Below are positions 7,004 to 15,124 of a stretch of DNA of 64,000 nucleotides, in pieces. Source of the stretch: Castellaniella hirudinis_A (GTDB taxonomy: Bacteria; Pseudomonadota; Gammaproteobacteria; Burkholderiales; Burkholderiaceae_B); contig NZ_JBLGTV010000001.1 of the NCBI RefSeq assembly GCF_047468865.1, forward strand, positions 248,001 through 312,000, written 5' to 3'. Each line of letters begins with the position of its first letter. Within the stretch, counting starts at the first letter, position 1. The position numbers and the translations under genes were made by a program. The notes below the pieces were generated by a model, which was not told the DNA's origin, searched no databases, and saw nothing but the letters and a program-made list of their open reading frames with translations.

Positions 7004-8923
7004 TCAGGCTTCCAGGGCTTCCAGTTCGGTCTGGATGTCCAGCCAGGCTTCCTCGTCGGCTTGCAGGGCCTTGCTGAGTTCGCCGTGTTCGGCCAGCAGG
7101 CCTGGGCGCGTGTCCTTGTGGGCGTCCGTGTAAAAGGCCGGGTCGGCGATCAGGGCGTCCAGCTCGGCCAGCCGGGCCTGGGCCCGGGCCATGCGGTCTT
7201 CGATTTTCTTCAGCCGGGCTTCCAGGGGCTTGCGTTGCGTGGCCAGGGCCTGCCGGGCCTGGGCCTGTTCGCGGCGCAGCGCTTTGCGGTCCTTGTCCGG
7301 GGCGGTTCCGGTGCCGCGGGCGGCCTGGTTTTGCCGGGCCTGGCGCTGCTGCAGCCAGTCGCGGTAGTCCTCCAGGTCGCCATCGAAGGGCTGGACATGG
7401 CCGTCGGCCACGATCCAGAAGGTATCCACCGTGGTGCGCAGCAAGTGCCGGTCGTGCGACACCAGCAGGACGCTGCCGGGGAATTCGGCCAGGGCGCGGG
7501 CCAGGGCCTCGCGCGTATCCACGTCCAGGTGGTTGCTGGGTTCGTCCAGCAGCAGCAGGTTGGGTTTGCGCCAGACGATCAGGGCCAGGGCCAGGCGGGC
7601 TTTTTCACCCCCGGAAAACGGCGCCACCGGCTGGCTCACCATGTCGCCGCCAAAGCCGAAGCGGCCCAGCATATTGCGCAATTCTTGTTCACGGGTATCC
7701 GGGGCGATGCGGGCGAAGTGCTGCAGGGGGCTGGATTCCGGGTCGAGCACGTCCAGCTGCTGCTGGGCGAAATAGCCGACTTCCAGCCCGCGCGCGGGCT
7801 GAACCTGCCCGGCCAGGGGGGCGAGTTCCTGGGCCAGGGTCTTGACCAGAGTGCTTTTACCCGCGCCGTTGACCCCCAGGATGCCGATGCGGCTGCCGCC
7901 GCGCACCATCAGGCCGACGTCGTCCAGGATGGTGCGGGCCGGCCCGCCGGGGCCGGCGGGGTAGCCCAGGGCGGCGTCTTTCAGGCGCAGCAGCACATCG
8001 GGGGTCTGTTGGGGATCGGGCAGGCGGATGTCGATGCCCGATTCCACCGCCAGAGGGGCCAGGGTCTGCATGCGCGCCAGGGCCTTGACCCGGCTTTGGG
8101 CCTGCTTGGCTTTCGAGGCCTTGGCCTTGAAGCGGTCGATGAAGGCCTGCAGATGGGCGGCTTCGCGGGATTGCTTCTGGCGCGCCAGTTGGTTTTGCCG
8201 CAGGCGCTCGGCGCGTTGTTCCAGGAAATCCTGGTAGCCGCCTTTGTAGCGGATGAGCTTGTCGTGCTCAAAGTGCAGAATGGTGCGGGCGACCGCGTCC
8301 AGGAATTCCGTGTCGTGGGAAATCAAGAGCACCGTGCCGGGATAGCCGCCCAGCCAGCGTTCCAGCCACAGCATGGCGTCCAAATCCAGGTGGTTGGTGG
8401 GCTCGTCCAGCAGCAGCAGGTCGGATGGGGCCATCAGGGCGCGGGCCAGGGCGATGCGCATCTGCCAGCCGCCGGAAAAACTGGCCACGGGGCGCGTCCA
8501 TTCGTCGGGCGCGAAACCCAGGCCGGCCAGCAGCTGTTCGGCCCGCGACGGGGCGCTCCAGGCCTCGGCCTCGACCAGGGCGGCTTCCAGCTCGGCGATC
8601 CGCTGGCCCTGATCCGGGCGCAGTGCCGCCCGCTGCGCCTGGATGTCGCGCAAATGCCGGTCGCCGTCGATGACGAATTCACGGGCGGCGCGATCCGTGT
8701 CGTGCAGAATTTGCTCGACGCTGGCCAGCCGCCAGGCGGCCGGGATGTCCAGCGTGCCGGCGTCGGGGTCGATCTGCCCTTGCAGCAGGGCGAATAAAGA
8801 TGATTTTCCGGCCCCGTTCTTGCCCACGAAACCCACGCGTTCCCCTGGGTGAACGACGAATTCGGCGTCTTCCAGCAAGACCTTGACGCCGCGCCGCAGG
8901 GTCAGGCCGTTGGCGCGGATCAT
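7004..8923 (-). CDS. ABC-F family ATPase (YheS/Uup-like)
   Basis: 639-residue soluble protein with two ABC cassettes and no membrane segment. Cassette 1: Walker A GKNGAGKSS, signature FSGGWQMRIALARAL, Walker B LLLDEPTNHLDLDA. Cassette 2: Walker A GVNGAGKSTL, signature FSGGEKARLALALI, Walker B LLLDEPSNHLDVD. A charged interdomain linker at about 230-310 and a C-terminal coiled coil complete the ABC-F layout; these proteins act on the ribosome. Length fits YheS (about 637). The start MIRANGLTL overlaps the prmB stop by four bases (ATGA), which agrees with a translation-related role. Confidence 0.88.
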   Translation of the reverse strand: MIRANGLTLRRGVKVLLEDAEFVVHPGERVGFVGKNGAGKSSLFALLQGQIDPDAGTLDIPAAWRLASVEQILHDTDRAAREFVIDGDRHLRDIQAQRAALRPDQGQRIAELEAALVEAEAWSAPSRAEQLLAGLGFAPDEWTRPVASFSGGWQMRIALARALMAPSDLLLLDEPTNHLDLDAMLWLERWLGGYPGTVLLISHDTEFLDAVARTILHFEHDKLIRYKGGYQDFLEQRAERLRQNQLARQKQSREAAHLQAFIDRFKAKASKAKQAQSRVKALARMQTLAPLAVESGIDIRLPDPQQTPDVLLRLKDAALGYPAGPGGPARTILDDVGLMVRGGSRIGILGVNGAGKSTLVKTLAQELAPLAGQVQPARGLEVGYFAQQQLDVLDPESSPLQHFARIAPDTREQELRNMLGRFGFGGDMVSQPVAPFSGGEKARLALALIVWRKPNLLLLDEPSNHLDVDTREALARALAEFPGSVLLVSHDRHLLRTTVDTFWIVADGHVQPFDGDLEDYRDWLQQRQARQNQAARGTGTAPDKDRKALRREQAQARQALATQRKPLEARLKKIEDRMARAQARLAELDALIADPAFYTDAHKDTRPGLLAEHGELSKALQADEEAWLDIQTELEALEA

Positions 8924-9816
8924 GCCGCCAGCTGCGCCCGGCGCAGCAGCAGGATTTGGTCGCTGGCGCTTGCCGTACTGAGCCAGATGGGATCCAGGTG
9001 CGGAAAGGCGGCCAGGAAATGGTCTTGTTCGTGGCCGATTTCCAGCACCAGCAGGCCCTCCGGGGCCAGGTAGCGCGGCGCGTCCGCCAGGATGCGGCGC
9101 ACCAGATCCATGCCGTCGTCGCCGCCCGCCAGGGCCAGGCGGGGTTCGTGGCGATATTCCTCGGGCAGCGCGTCCATGGCCTGCTCGTTGACGTAGGGCG
9201 GGTTGCACAGGATCAGGTCGTAACGCCGGTCGGCCGGCAGGTGATTGAACAGGTCGCTGCGCAGGTCGCGCACCTGATCCTGCAAACCGTGCAAGGCGAT
9301 GTTCGACCGGGCGACGCGCAGGGCGCCCGGGGACAGATCCACGGCATCCACCTGGGCGTCGGGGAAAGCCATCGCCGCCAGGATGGCCAGACAGCCCGAG
9401 CCCGTGCACAAATCCAGCACGTGGGCGACCGCATCCGGGTCTTCGACCCAGGGGGCCAGCTGCTCGCCCAGCAGTTCGGCAATCGGCGAGCGCGGCACGA
9501 TGACGTGTTCATCCACCAGGAAGCGCACCCCTTGCAGCCAGGCTTCGCCGGTCAGGTAGGCGGCGGGCTTGCGGCTGCTGACGCGCTCGTGGATCAGATC
9601 CACGCAGCGCTGGCGTTCGCGTTCCAGCAGGCGGGCGTCCAGGAAGGGTTCCAGCGTGTCCAGCGGCAGGTGCAGTGTGTGCAGCAGCAGGTACACGGCT
9701 TCGTCCCAGGCATTGTCGCTGCCGTGGCCGAACACCAGGTTGGCGCCCTGGAAACGGGTGACGGCCCAGCGCAGCAGATCGCGCAGGGTGAATAATTCGG
9801 TATGAGGAGAGGCCAT
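8920..9816 (-). CDS. prmB: Ribosomal protein uL3 N5-glutamine methyltransferase PrmB
   Basis: 298-residue class I SAM methyltransferase. It has an N-terminal helical substrate domain, the SAM-binding loop VLDLCTGSGCLAILAA at about residue 134 and the catalytic NPPY motif (LILCNPPYVNE) at about 205, typical of glutamine N5-methyltransferases. Length and the insert after NPPY (LPEEYRHEPRLALAGG) favour PrmB (uL3) over PrmC (release factors). It methylates ribosomal protein L3 before ribosome assembly and is translationally coupled to the ABC-F gene downstream. Confidence 0.9.
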   Translation of the reverse strand: MASPHTELFTLRDLLRWAVTRFQGANLVFGHGSDNAWDEAVYLLLHTLHLPLDTLEPFLDARLLERERQRCVDLIHERVSSRKPAAYLTGEAWLQGVRFLVDEHVIVPRSPIAELLGEQLAPWVEDPDAVAHVLDLCTGSGCLAILAAMAFPDAQVDAVDLSPGALRVARSNIALHGLQDQVRDLRSDLFNHLPADRRYDLILCNPPYVNEQAMDALPEEYRHEPRLALAGGDDGMDLVRRILADAPRYLAPEGLLVLEIGHEQDHFLAAFPHLDPIWLSTASASDQILLLRRAQLAA

Positions 9817-9883
9817 GATCCGGGTTCAAGTGGCAGGCGTGGCGGTGCGGGCCAGAGGCCCGTGGCGCCGACGCGCTGCCGGG

Positions 9884-11044
9884 TCAGGCAGGGCGGCCGG
9901 TGGCCGGGGCGTCGGCCAGCAGGATTTCCAGCAGCCTGCGGTAGATGTTTTTCAGGGGCACCAGGTTGTCCAGCGGCAGGGATTCTCCGACTTGGTGGAT
10001 GGTGCGGTTCAAGGGGCCGAATTCGACCACCTGCGGGCACAGGCGGGCCAGGAAGCGGCCATCGGATGTGCCGCCCGTCGTGGACAGGGACGCCTGGACG
10101 CCGGTTTCTTCGGCGATGGCCGATTGTAGCGCAGTGCACAGGGGGCCAGGCGGGGTCAGGAACGGTTCGCCGCCCAGCGTCCAGCGACTGTCGTATTCCA
10201 GGCCGTGGCGCTGCAGGATGTGCTCGACGCGGGCCTGCAGGTCGGCCGGGGTGCTGGCGGTGGAAAAGCGGAAGTTGCAGTCCATCACGGCCTGCCCGGG
10301 GATGACGTTGCCCGCCCCGGTGCCCGCATGCAGATTGGAAACCTGGAACGTCGTGGGCGGAAAATACGCGTTGCCCTGATCCCAGGCCGTCGCGCCGAGT
10401 TCGGCCAGGGCGGGCGCCAGCTGGTGGATGGGGTTGCGGGCCAGGTGGGGATAGGCCACATGCCCCTGGATGCCGCGCACAGTGATGCGCGCCGACAGCG
10501 ACCCGCGGCGGCCGTTCTTGATGGTGTCGCCCAGCCGGGCCGTGCTGGTGGGCTCGCCCACGATGCAGTAGTCCGGGGTTTCGGCCCGCGCCTGCAGAAC
10601 CCGGCAGACATGCGCGGTGCCTTCGGTGGCGGGGCCTTCCTCGTCCGAGGTCAGCAGCAGGGCGATGGATCCCGGGTGGGCGGGGTGGGCGGCGACGAAT
10701 TCTTCGGCGGCCACGACAAAGGCGGCCACCGAGGTTTTCATGTCGGCGGCCCCCCGGCCCACCAGTTGGCCGTCCCGTTCGGTGGGCTCGAACGGCGGGC
10801 TGGGCCAGTCGGCCGGCGGGCCGGGGGGCACCACGTCGGTGTGGCCGGCGAACACCAGCAAGGGGCCTTGGACGCCGCGCCGCGCCCACAGATTGCTGAC
10901 CCCGCCGCTGGGCAGGGATTCGCAGGCGAACCCCAGGGGCTGCAGGCGCGCGGCGATCAGCGCCTGGCAGCCGGCGTCGTCCGGGGTGACCGACGGGCGG
11001 GCGATCAGGGCGCGGGCCAGGGCGAGTACGTCTTGATCCGCCAT
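9884..11044 (-). CDS. dapE: Succinyl-diaminopimelate desuccinylase
   Basis: 386-residue M20-family zinc hydrolase that releases succinate from N-succinyl-LL-2,6-diaminopimelate in lysine and peptidoglycan precursor synthesis. The zinc-site motifs are present: AGHTDVVPPG (His, Asp), GRGAADMKTS (bridging Asp), SDEEGPATEGT (catalytic Glu-Glu) and a C-terminal NRTIHQVGESL (His). The dimerisation lid lies in the middle. It starts two bases after dapD, so the two pathway steps are co-transcribed. Confidence 0.95.
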   Translation of the reverse strand: MADQDVLALARALIARPSVTPDDAGCQALIAARLQPLGFACESLPSGGVSNLWARRGVQGPLLVFAGHTDVVPPGPPADWPSPPFEPTERDGQLVGRGAADMKTSVAAFVVAAEEFVAAHPAHPGSIALLLTSDEEGPATEGTAHVCRVLQARAETPDYCIVGEPTSTARLGDTIKNGRRGSLSARITVRGIQGHVAYPHLARNPIHQLAPALAELGATAWDQGNAYFPPTTFQVSNLHAGTGAGNVIPGQAVMDCNFRFSTASTPADLQARVEHILQRHGLEYDSRWTLGGEPFLTPPGPLCTALQSAIAEETGVQASLSTTGGTSDGRFLARLCPQVVEFGPLNRTIHQVGESLPLDNLVPLKNIYRRLLEILLADAPATGRPA

Positions 11045-11046
11045 GA

Positions 11047-11868
11047 TCAGGCCCGCAGCAGGTCGTTGATGCTGGTCTTGGCGCGGGTCTTGGCGTCGAT
11101 GCGTTTGACGATGACGGCGCAGGCCAGGCTGTGGCTGCCATCGGCCGCCGGCAAGGTGCCCGGCACCACCACGGACCCGGCGGGCACGCGGCCATAATGG
11201 ATTTCGCCTGTGGCGCGGTCGTAGATCTTGGTGCTTTGCGAAAGAAACACCCCCATGGCCAGCACGGAATTCTCCTCGACGACCACGCCTTCGACGACTT
11301 CGGAGCGCGCCCCGATGAAACAGTTGTCCTCGATGATGGTGGGGCCGGCCTGCAGGGGTTCCAGCACCCCGCCGATGCCCACCCCGCCGGACAGGTGCAC
11401 GTGGCGGCCGATCTGGGCGCAGGACCCGACGGTGGCCCAGGTGTCCACCATGGTGCCCGCGCCCACGTAGGCGCCGATGTTGACGTAGGACGGCATCAGC
11501 ACCACGTCGGGGCCGATGTAGGCCCCGCGCCGCACGGCGGCGGGCGGGACGACGCGAAACCCGCCCCGTTCGAAATCGGCCGCGTCATAGTCCTGGAATT
11601 TCAGGCCGACCTTGTCGTAGTAGCGCAGCGGGCCCTGCCCGGTCTGCTGGTTCTCGGCCAGCCGGAAGGACAGCAGCACGGCCTTCTTGATCCATTGGTG
11701 GACTTGCCATTGACCGTCGATTTTTTCCGCCACGCGCAGCGTGCCCTGATCCAATCCGGCCAAGGTCTGCTCGATGGCTTCGGCCAGTGCCGGGGGCGCG
11801 TTGCCCGGCGCCAGGGCGGCCCGGTTTTCCCAGGCGGTGTCGATCAGGCCGTGCGTGGATGGATTCAT
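11047..11868 (-). CDS. dapD: Tetrahydrodipicolinate N-succinyltransferase
   Basis: 273-residue left-handed beta-helix acyltransferase; hexapeptide repeats run from about residue 105 to 225 (GAYIGPDVVLMPSYVNIGAY, then GVGIGGVL). It transfers succinate from succinyl-CoA to tetrahydrodipicolinate in the cytoplasm. The start MNPSTHGLID gives the standard length (273-274); an upstream ATG would add 62 unrelated residues. First gene of the dapD-dapE unit; a TAAAAT -10-like element lies about 110 bases upstream on the minus strand (11976-11981). Confidence 0.95.
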   Translation of the reverse strand: MNPSTHGLIDTAWENRAALAPGNAPPALAEAIEQTLAGLDQGTLRVAEKIDGQWQVHQWIKKAVLLSFRLAENQQTGQGPLRYYDKVGLKFQDYDAADFERGGFRVVPPAAVRRGAYIGPDVVLMPSYVNIGAYVGAGTMVDTWATVGSCAQIGRHVHLSGGVGIGGVLEPLQAGPTIIEDNCFIGARSEVVEGVVVEENSVLAMGVFLSQSTKIYDRATGEIHYGRVPAGSVVVPGTLPAADGSHSLACAVIVKRIDAKTRAKTSINDLLRA

Positions 11869-12015
11869 GATGTTCGTCCGTTGGTGTGCGGGTGTGCCTC
11901 GTCCGGGCAGCCGTCGGGCCGCTAGGCGAGGCCGGTCGATGGGGCGACGCACCGGCAAATAAAAAAAGGGGAAAAATTTTAGCAGCTTGCGCCGCGACGT
12001 GCCCAGGCTGAATGC

Positions 12016-12029
12016 TTGACATGGATCAA
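12016..12029. promoter_or_regulatory. FNR/ANR-like box in the dapD-FGE intergenic region
   Basis: TTGAC-N4-ATCAA, a near-perfect match to the FNR/ANR dyad. It lies 148 bases before dapD and about 220 bases before the formylglycine-generating enzyme gene. No -10 is found at the class II spacing on either strand, so an in vivo role is uncertain. Confidence 0.4.
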
Positions 12030-12104
12030 GTCTGTAACGAAAATAAAAACACATCCAAATCCAGGGATGGATACATGACTCGCTGTGGCGATAAGCGCCG
12101 GGTC

Positions 12105-12194
12105 GATCACGGCGCCATGCCGATCTCGATCACGGCGATCTGTCGATCTCGATCACGGCGCTATACCGATCACGCCGATCTGTCGATCACACCG
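12105..12194 (+). repeat. Five short direct repeats GATCAC(G/A)(G/C)CG
   Basis: Copies begin at 12105, 12128, 12151, 12168 and 12185, that is with periods 23, 23, 17 and 17. The last copies vary (GATCACGCCG, GATCACACCG). They fill the 5' flank of the formylglycine-generating enzyme gene, which begins about 50-90 bases later. The rest of the 373-base intergenic region (11869-12241) holds the FNR-like box and an A-rich tract (11960-11980) on the dapD side; I see no gene in it. Confidence 0.75.
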
Positions 12195-12244
12195 ATATTG
12201 ACAAGCGGCGCCAACTCTCGCAGCATTGGGGCGACCCAGCGTTG

Positions 12245-13441
12245 ATGATTTCAGCGGATACCCCGCCCCCACCTATGGCATCTATGAAACGGCTTGTCTC
12301 TCGATTCACCCTGATCCCCCTGGCGCTTCTTGCCCTGGGGGCCGGGGTATACGCCTGGTCGGGCCATGCCGCCGCTCCCCAGCCCGCCGCCGCCCCGGTC
12401 GTCCTGGTGGGCGATGGCCAGGGGACCCCGAAGGCCATGGCCTGGGTGCCGCCCGGGGTGTTCCAGATGGGCAGCGACAGCAAGCTGGCGCAGCGCAACG
12501 AAAAACCCGCGCATCCGGTGCGGGTGCATGGCTTCTGGATGGATCTGACCCACGTCACCAACGACCAGTTCGCCGCTTTTGTGCAAGCCACCGGCTACGT
12601 GACCACGGCGGAATCCAAGCCCGACTGGGAGACCGTCCGGGTGCAATTGCCGCCCGGGGTGCCGCGTCCGCCGGATTCGGTGCTGGTGCCGGGGGCCATG
12701 GTCTTCGTCGGCACGGCCGCGCCGGTGGATCTGTCCGACTACAGCCAATGGTGGCGTTATGTGCCCGGGGCCGATTGGCGCCACCCGCAGGGGCCGGGCA
12801 GCACCATCGAGGGCAAGGGCGATCATCCGGTGGTGCAGGTCAGCTACGCCGATGCGCAGGCCTACGCCCGGTGGGTCGGCAAGCGCCTGCCCACCGAGGC
12901 CGAATGGGAATATGCCGCGCGCGGCGGCCTGGAACAAGCCACGTATGTCTGGGGCGACGAACTCAATCCCGACGGCCAGGTCATGGCCAATTACTGGGAC
13001 ACGAACCAGCCGTCCTTCCCGGTGGTCAAGCCCGAGGCCGGCGGGGCGGCGGGCACCTTGCCGGTCACCTCGTTTCCCGCCAATGGCTATGGCTTGTACG
13101 ACATGACCGGCAATGCCTGGCAATGGGTGGCCGATTGGTACGATGCCCGGTATTTCGCCCAGCAGGCCCAGGCGGCGGGCGGCCAGCCCATCGAGAACCC
13201 CCGGGGGCCGGATCAATCCTATGATCCTTCCGATCCCAGCGTGCCCGCCACGGCCCCGAAACGCGTGATCCGGGGCGGATCGTTCCTGTGCAACGAAAAT
13301 TATTGCCTGTCGTACCGGCCCAGTGCGCGCCAAGCGGCCGATCCCTACAGCCCCATGTCGCACGTCGGCTTCCGTCTGGTGTCCGACCAGCCGGCGCCGA
13401 CCGATGCGCAGCGGGTTCAACTGGCCGCTGCGCCGCATTAG
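12245..13441 (+). CDS. Formylglycine-generating enzyme (SUMF1 family), exported or membrane-anchored
   Basis: About 398 residues. Full FGE-sulfatase domain: WVPPGVFQMGSDS, ITHVTNDQF-like motif (MDLTHVTNDQFAAF), LPTEAEWEYAARG, GLYDMTGNAWQWVADWY and VIRGGSFLCNENYC. The last contains both catalytic cysteines (TGC codons at 13289-13291 and 13304-13306), spaced as in copper-dependent aerobic FGE, so it should convert the CxPxR cysteine of a sulfatase to formylglycine. A hydrophobic N-terminal segment (FTLIPLALLALGAGVYAW) follows a KR-rich start, indicating a signal peptide or membrane anchor. ATG codons at 12245, 12275 and 12284 compete; 12284 gives the most natural signal. None has a clear Shine-Dalgarno sequence. 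Confidence 0.85.
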   Translation: MISADTPPPPMASMKRLVSRFTLIPLALLALGAGVYAWSGHAAAPQPAAAPVVLVGDGQGTPKAMAWVPPGVFQMGSDSKLAQRNEKPAHPVRVHGFWMDLTHVTNDQFAAFVQATGYVTTAESKPDWETVRVQLPPGVPRPPDSVLVPGAMVFVGTAAPVDLSDYSQWWRYVPGADWRHPQGPGSTIEGKGDHPVVQVSYADAQAYARWVGKRLPTEAEWEYAARGGLEQATYVWGDELNPDGQVMANYWDTNQPSFPVVKPEAGGAAGTLPVTSFPANGYGLYDMTGNAWQWVADWYDARYFAQQAQAAGGQPIENPRGPDQSYDPSDPSVPATAPKRVIRGGSFLCNENYCLSYRPSARQAADPYSPMSHVGFRLVSDQPAPTDAQRVQLAAAPH

Positions 13442-13520
13442 TGCGCCCGCGCGCCCGCGCCCGCCGCCCGGCGGCGGCCTTGCCGGATCAGCGCTCGACG
13501 GCCTTGCGCCGGGTCGCCGC

Positions 13521-14198
13521 ATGATGGCCTACTGGACGCCCTGGCCGATCGGCCTGGTGGCCGGTCTGGCGGCCGCGGTGGCCCTGTCCGCCGTGTTGGG
13601 GCTGGCCCTGATTCGCCTGGCCTGGTCGCTGCCCCGGCGGCTGGATGCCGCGCTGCCCGCGCATCCCACGCGCCTGCACCGGCGCCTGCGCCTGGCTTTT
13701 TGCTTGTTGGCGCCGTTGCTGTCCATGGGGTGCGTCTGGCGTTTCGGGGTGACGGGGGCCGCCGCCGCCGCCATCGTGCTGGTTTGCGTCCTGCTGGCGC
13801 TGGCCTGGATGGACGCCGAGACCGGCTATCTGCCCGACCGGCTGACCTTGCCGCTTTTGGGGGCGGGGCTGCTGCTGGGGGCCCAGGGCGTGTTTGTCGC
13901 GTTCATGGATGCGCTGATCGGCGCGGCCGCCGCCTATTTGACGCTGTGGTGCCTGGTCTGGTTTTTTTTGCGGTTTCGCGGGGTTCACGCCTTGGGCGGC
14001 GGAGACATTAAACTACTGTCCGCCCTGGGGGCCTGGCTGGGCTGGATGGCGCTGCCCCGGGTATTATTACTTGCCGCGTCGGCCGCTTTGGCGCTTGCCG
14101 TGCTGCGGCGCCTGACCGGCCATCTGGCGGCGGGCCAGGCGCTGGCCTTCGGGCCTTATCTGGCGGCTGCCGGGATATGGGTTTTATTGGGTGGATGA
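13521..14198 (+). CDS. gspO: Prepilin peptidase (A24 family), single-domain
   Basis: 225-residue polytopic membrane aspartyl protease that removes leader peptides of T2SS pseudopilins. Both catalytic aspartates are visible: AWMDAETGYLPDRLTLPLL at about residue 94 and the GxGD motif GGGDIKLLSALGAWLG at about 155. The protein is shorter than bifunctional PilD/GspO (about 290) and lacks the N-terminal cysteine-containing N-methyltransferase domain, so N-methylation would need another enzyme. The ATG at 13521 follows a GC-rich 79-base gap after the FGE gene; coding converges on gspC, 14 bases away. Confidence 0.85.
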   Translation: MMAYWTPWPIGLVAGLAAAVALSAVLGLALIRLAWSLPRRLDAALPAHPTRLHRRLRLAFCLLAPLLSMGCVWRFGVTGAAAAAIVLVCVLLALAWMDAETGYLPDRLTLPLLGAGLLLGAQGVFVAFMDALIGAAAAYLTLWCLVWFFLRFRGVHALGGGDIKLLSALGAWLGWMALPRVLLLAASAALALAVLRRLTGHLAAGQALAFGPYLAAAGIWVLLGG

Positions 14199-14212
14199 AG
14201 ATGAACGATGAT

Positions 14213-14677
14213 TTAGTCAGGGGCCACGGTGGCGGGCACGAAACCCGCCGGGGCGGGCGGGGCCACCGGGGCGGGCACTTGTTGCAGGCCCCCGTCAAGG
14301 CCGATGCGGATGCCGTCGGCTCCGATGGCGTCCAAGGTGGCGCCGGGCGCCAGCGTGTCGCCCAGCCGGTAAGCCCGGGCGGGGCCTTGGTCGATGGACA
14401 ACAGGGCGATGCCTTGGGGGCCGCCGGCCATCAGGCCCAGGATTTTGACATTCAGTTGGCCTTGGCCGCTGCCGAACCAGGCGATCACCGCTTGCGGCGC
14501 CTGTTCGGCGGGCGGGTCTTGCGCCAGTCGAGCGGGCGCGGGATCCGGGCGGGGGGCCAGCAGCAGGGCGCCCCACACCCCGATGCCGCCGGCGATGGCC
14601 AGCAGTGCCAGCGCGCGCAGAAGGCGGGGGGCCTGGGGCCGGATCGAGGCCGGCAGCAAAGGGGCGGTCAATTTCAT
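14213..14677 (-). CDS. gspC: T2SS inner-membrane protein GspC (short form)
   Basis: 154-residue bitopic protein: one transmembrane helix at about residues 20-42, a Pro/Ala-rich linker, and the HR domain at about 60-125 (VKILGLMAGGPQGIALLSID, then YRLGDTLAPGATLDAI) that links the inner-membrane platform to GspD. No PDZ or coiled-coil domain follows, so it is about half the usual length. It lies on the opposite strand to all other gsp genes, divergent from gspG, so both must be driven from a very short shared region. Confidence 0.8.
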   Translation of the reverse strand: MKLTAPLLPASIRPQAPRLLRALALLAIAGGIGVWGALLLAPRPDPAPARLAQDPPAEQAPQAVIAWFGSGQGQLNVKILGLMAGGPQGIALLSIDQGPARAYRLGDTLAPGATLDAIGADGIRIGLDGGLQQVPAPVAPPAPAGFVPATVAPD

Positions 14678-14713
14678 CGGGGCGTCGGCAAAGCAGGGTG
14701 GGCGTTCAAGTAT

Positions 14714-15124
14714 ACGGGCGCGGCCGCCCGCTCACAACGCGGTTTCTCCCTCATCGAGATCATGGTGGTGGTGGTCATCATGGGGGTGCTGGCCGCGCTG
14801 ATCGTGCCCAATGTCATGGATCGCCCGGATCAGGCCCGGGTGATCGCCGCCCGCCAGGATGTGGCGTCCATCATGCAGGCGCTCAAGCTGTATCGCCTGG
14901 ATCACGGGCGCTACCCCACCGCCGAGCAGGGTCTGGCCGTGCTGGCCGCCCGCCAGGATGACCGCACCGCCTATATGGATCGCCTGCCGGTGGACCCGTG
15001 GGGCGCGCCCTATCAATACCTCAATCCGGGCGTGCATGGCGAGGTCGATGTGTTTTCCCTGGGGGCCGACAGCGCGCCCGGCGGCGAGGGCAACGATGCA
15101 GAAGTCGGTTCCTGGGGACGCTAG
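14714..15124 (+). CDS. gspG: T2SS major pseudopilin GspG (start unresolved)
   Basis: Major pseudopilin that polymerises into the T2SS piston. The type III leader site is clear (SQRG, then FSLIEIMVVVVIMGVLAAL with Glu at +5; cleavage after the Gly codon at 14741-14743), as is the globular part (LDHGRYPTAEQGLAVL, PVDPWGAPYQYLNPG and a calcium-loop-like VDVFSLGADSAPGGEGNDAE). In this frame there is no ATG, GTG or TTG between the gspC start and the cleavage site; I mark ACG 14714 only as a placeholder. A GTG at 14698 lies one frame away, so a small indel or a non-standard start must be assumed. Confidence 0.85.
   Translation, partial: TGAAARSQRGFSLIEIMVVVVIMGVLAALIVPNVMDRPDQARVIAARQDVASIMQALKLYRLDHGRYPTAEQGLAVLAARQDDRTAYMDRLPVDPWGAPYQYLNPGVHGEVDVFSLGADSAPGGEGNDAEVGSWGR

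Noticed and set aside
12105..12194. CRISPR-like array
   Set aside because: Repeats are only 10 bases and units 17-23 bases apart, with related sequence between them; too short for repeats plus spacers, and no cas genes.
14177..14710. N-terminal extension of GspG starting at 14177
   Set aside because: It would place about 188 residues antisense to gspC before a prepilin cleavage site, far longer than any prepilin leader.
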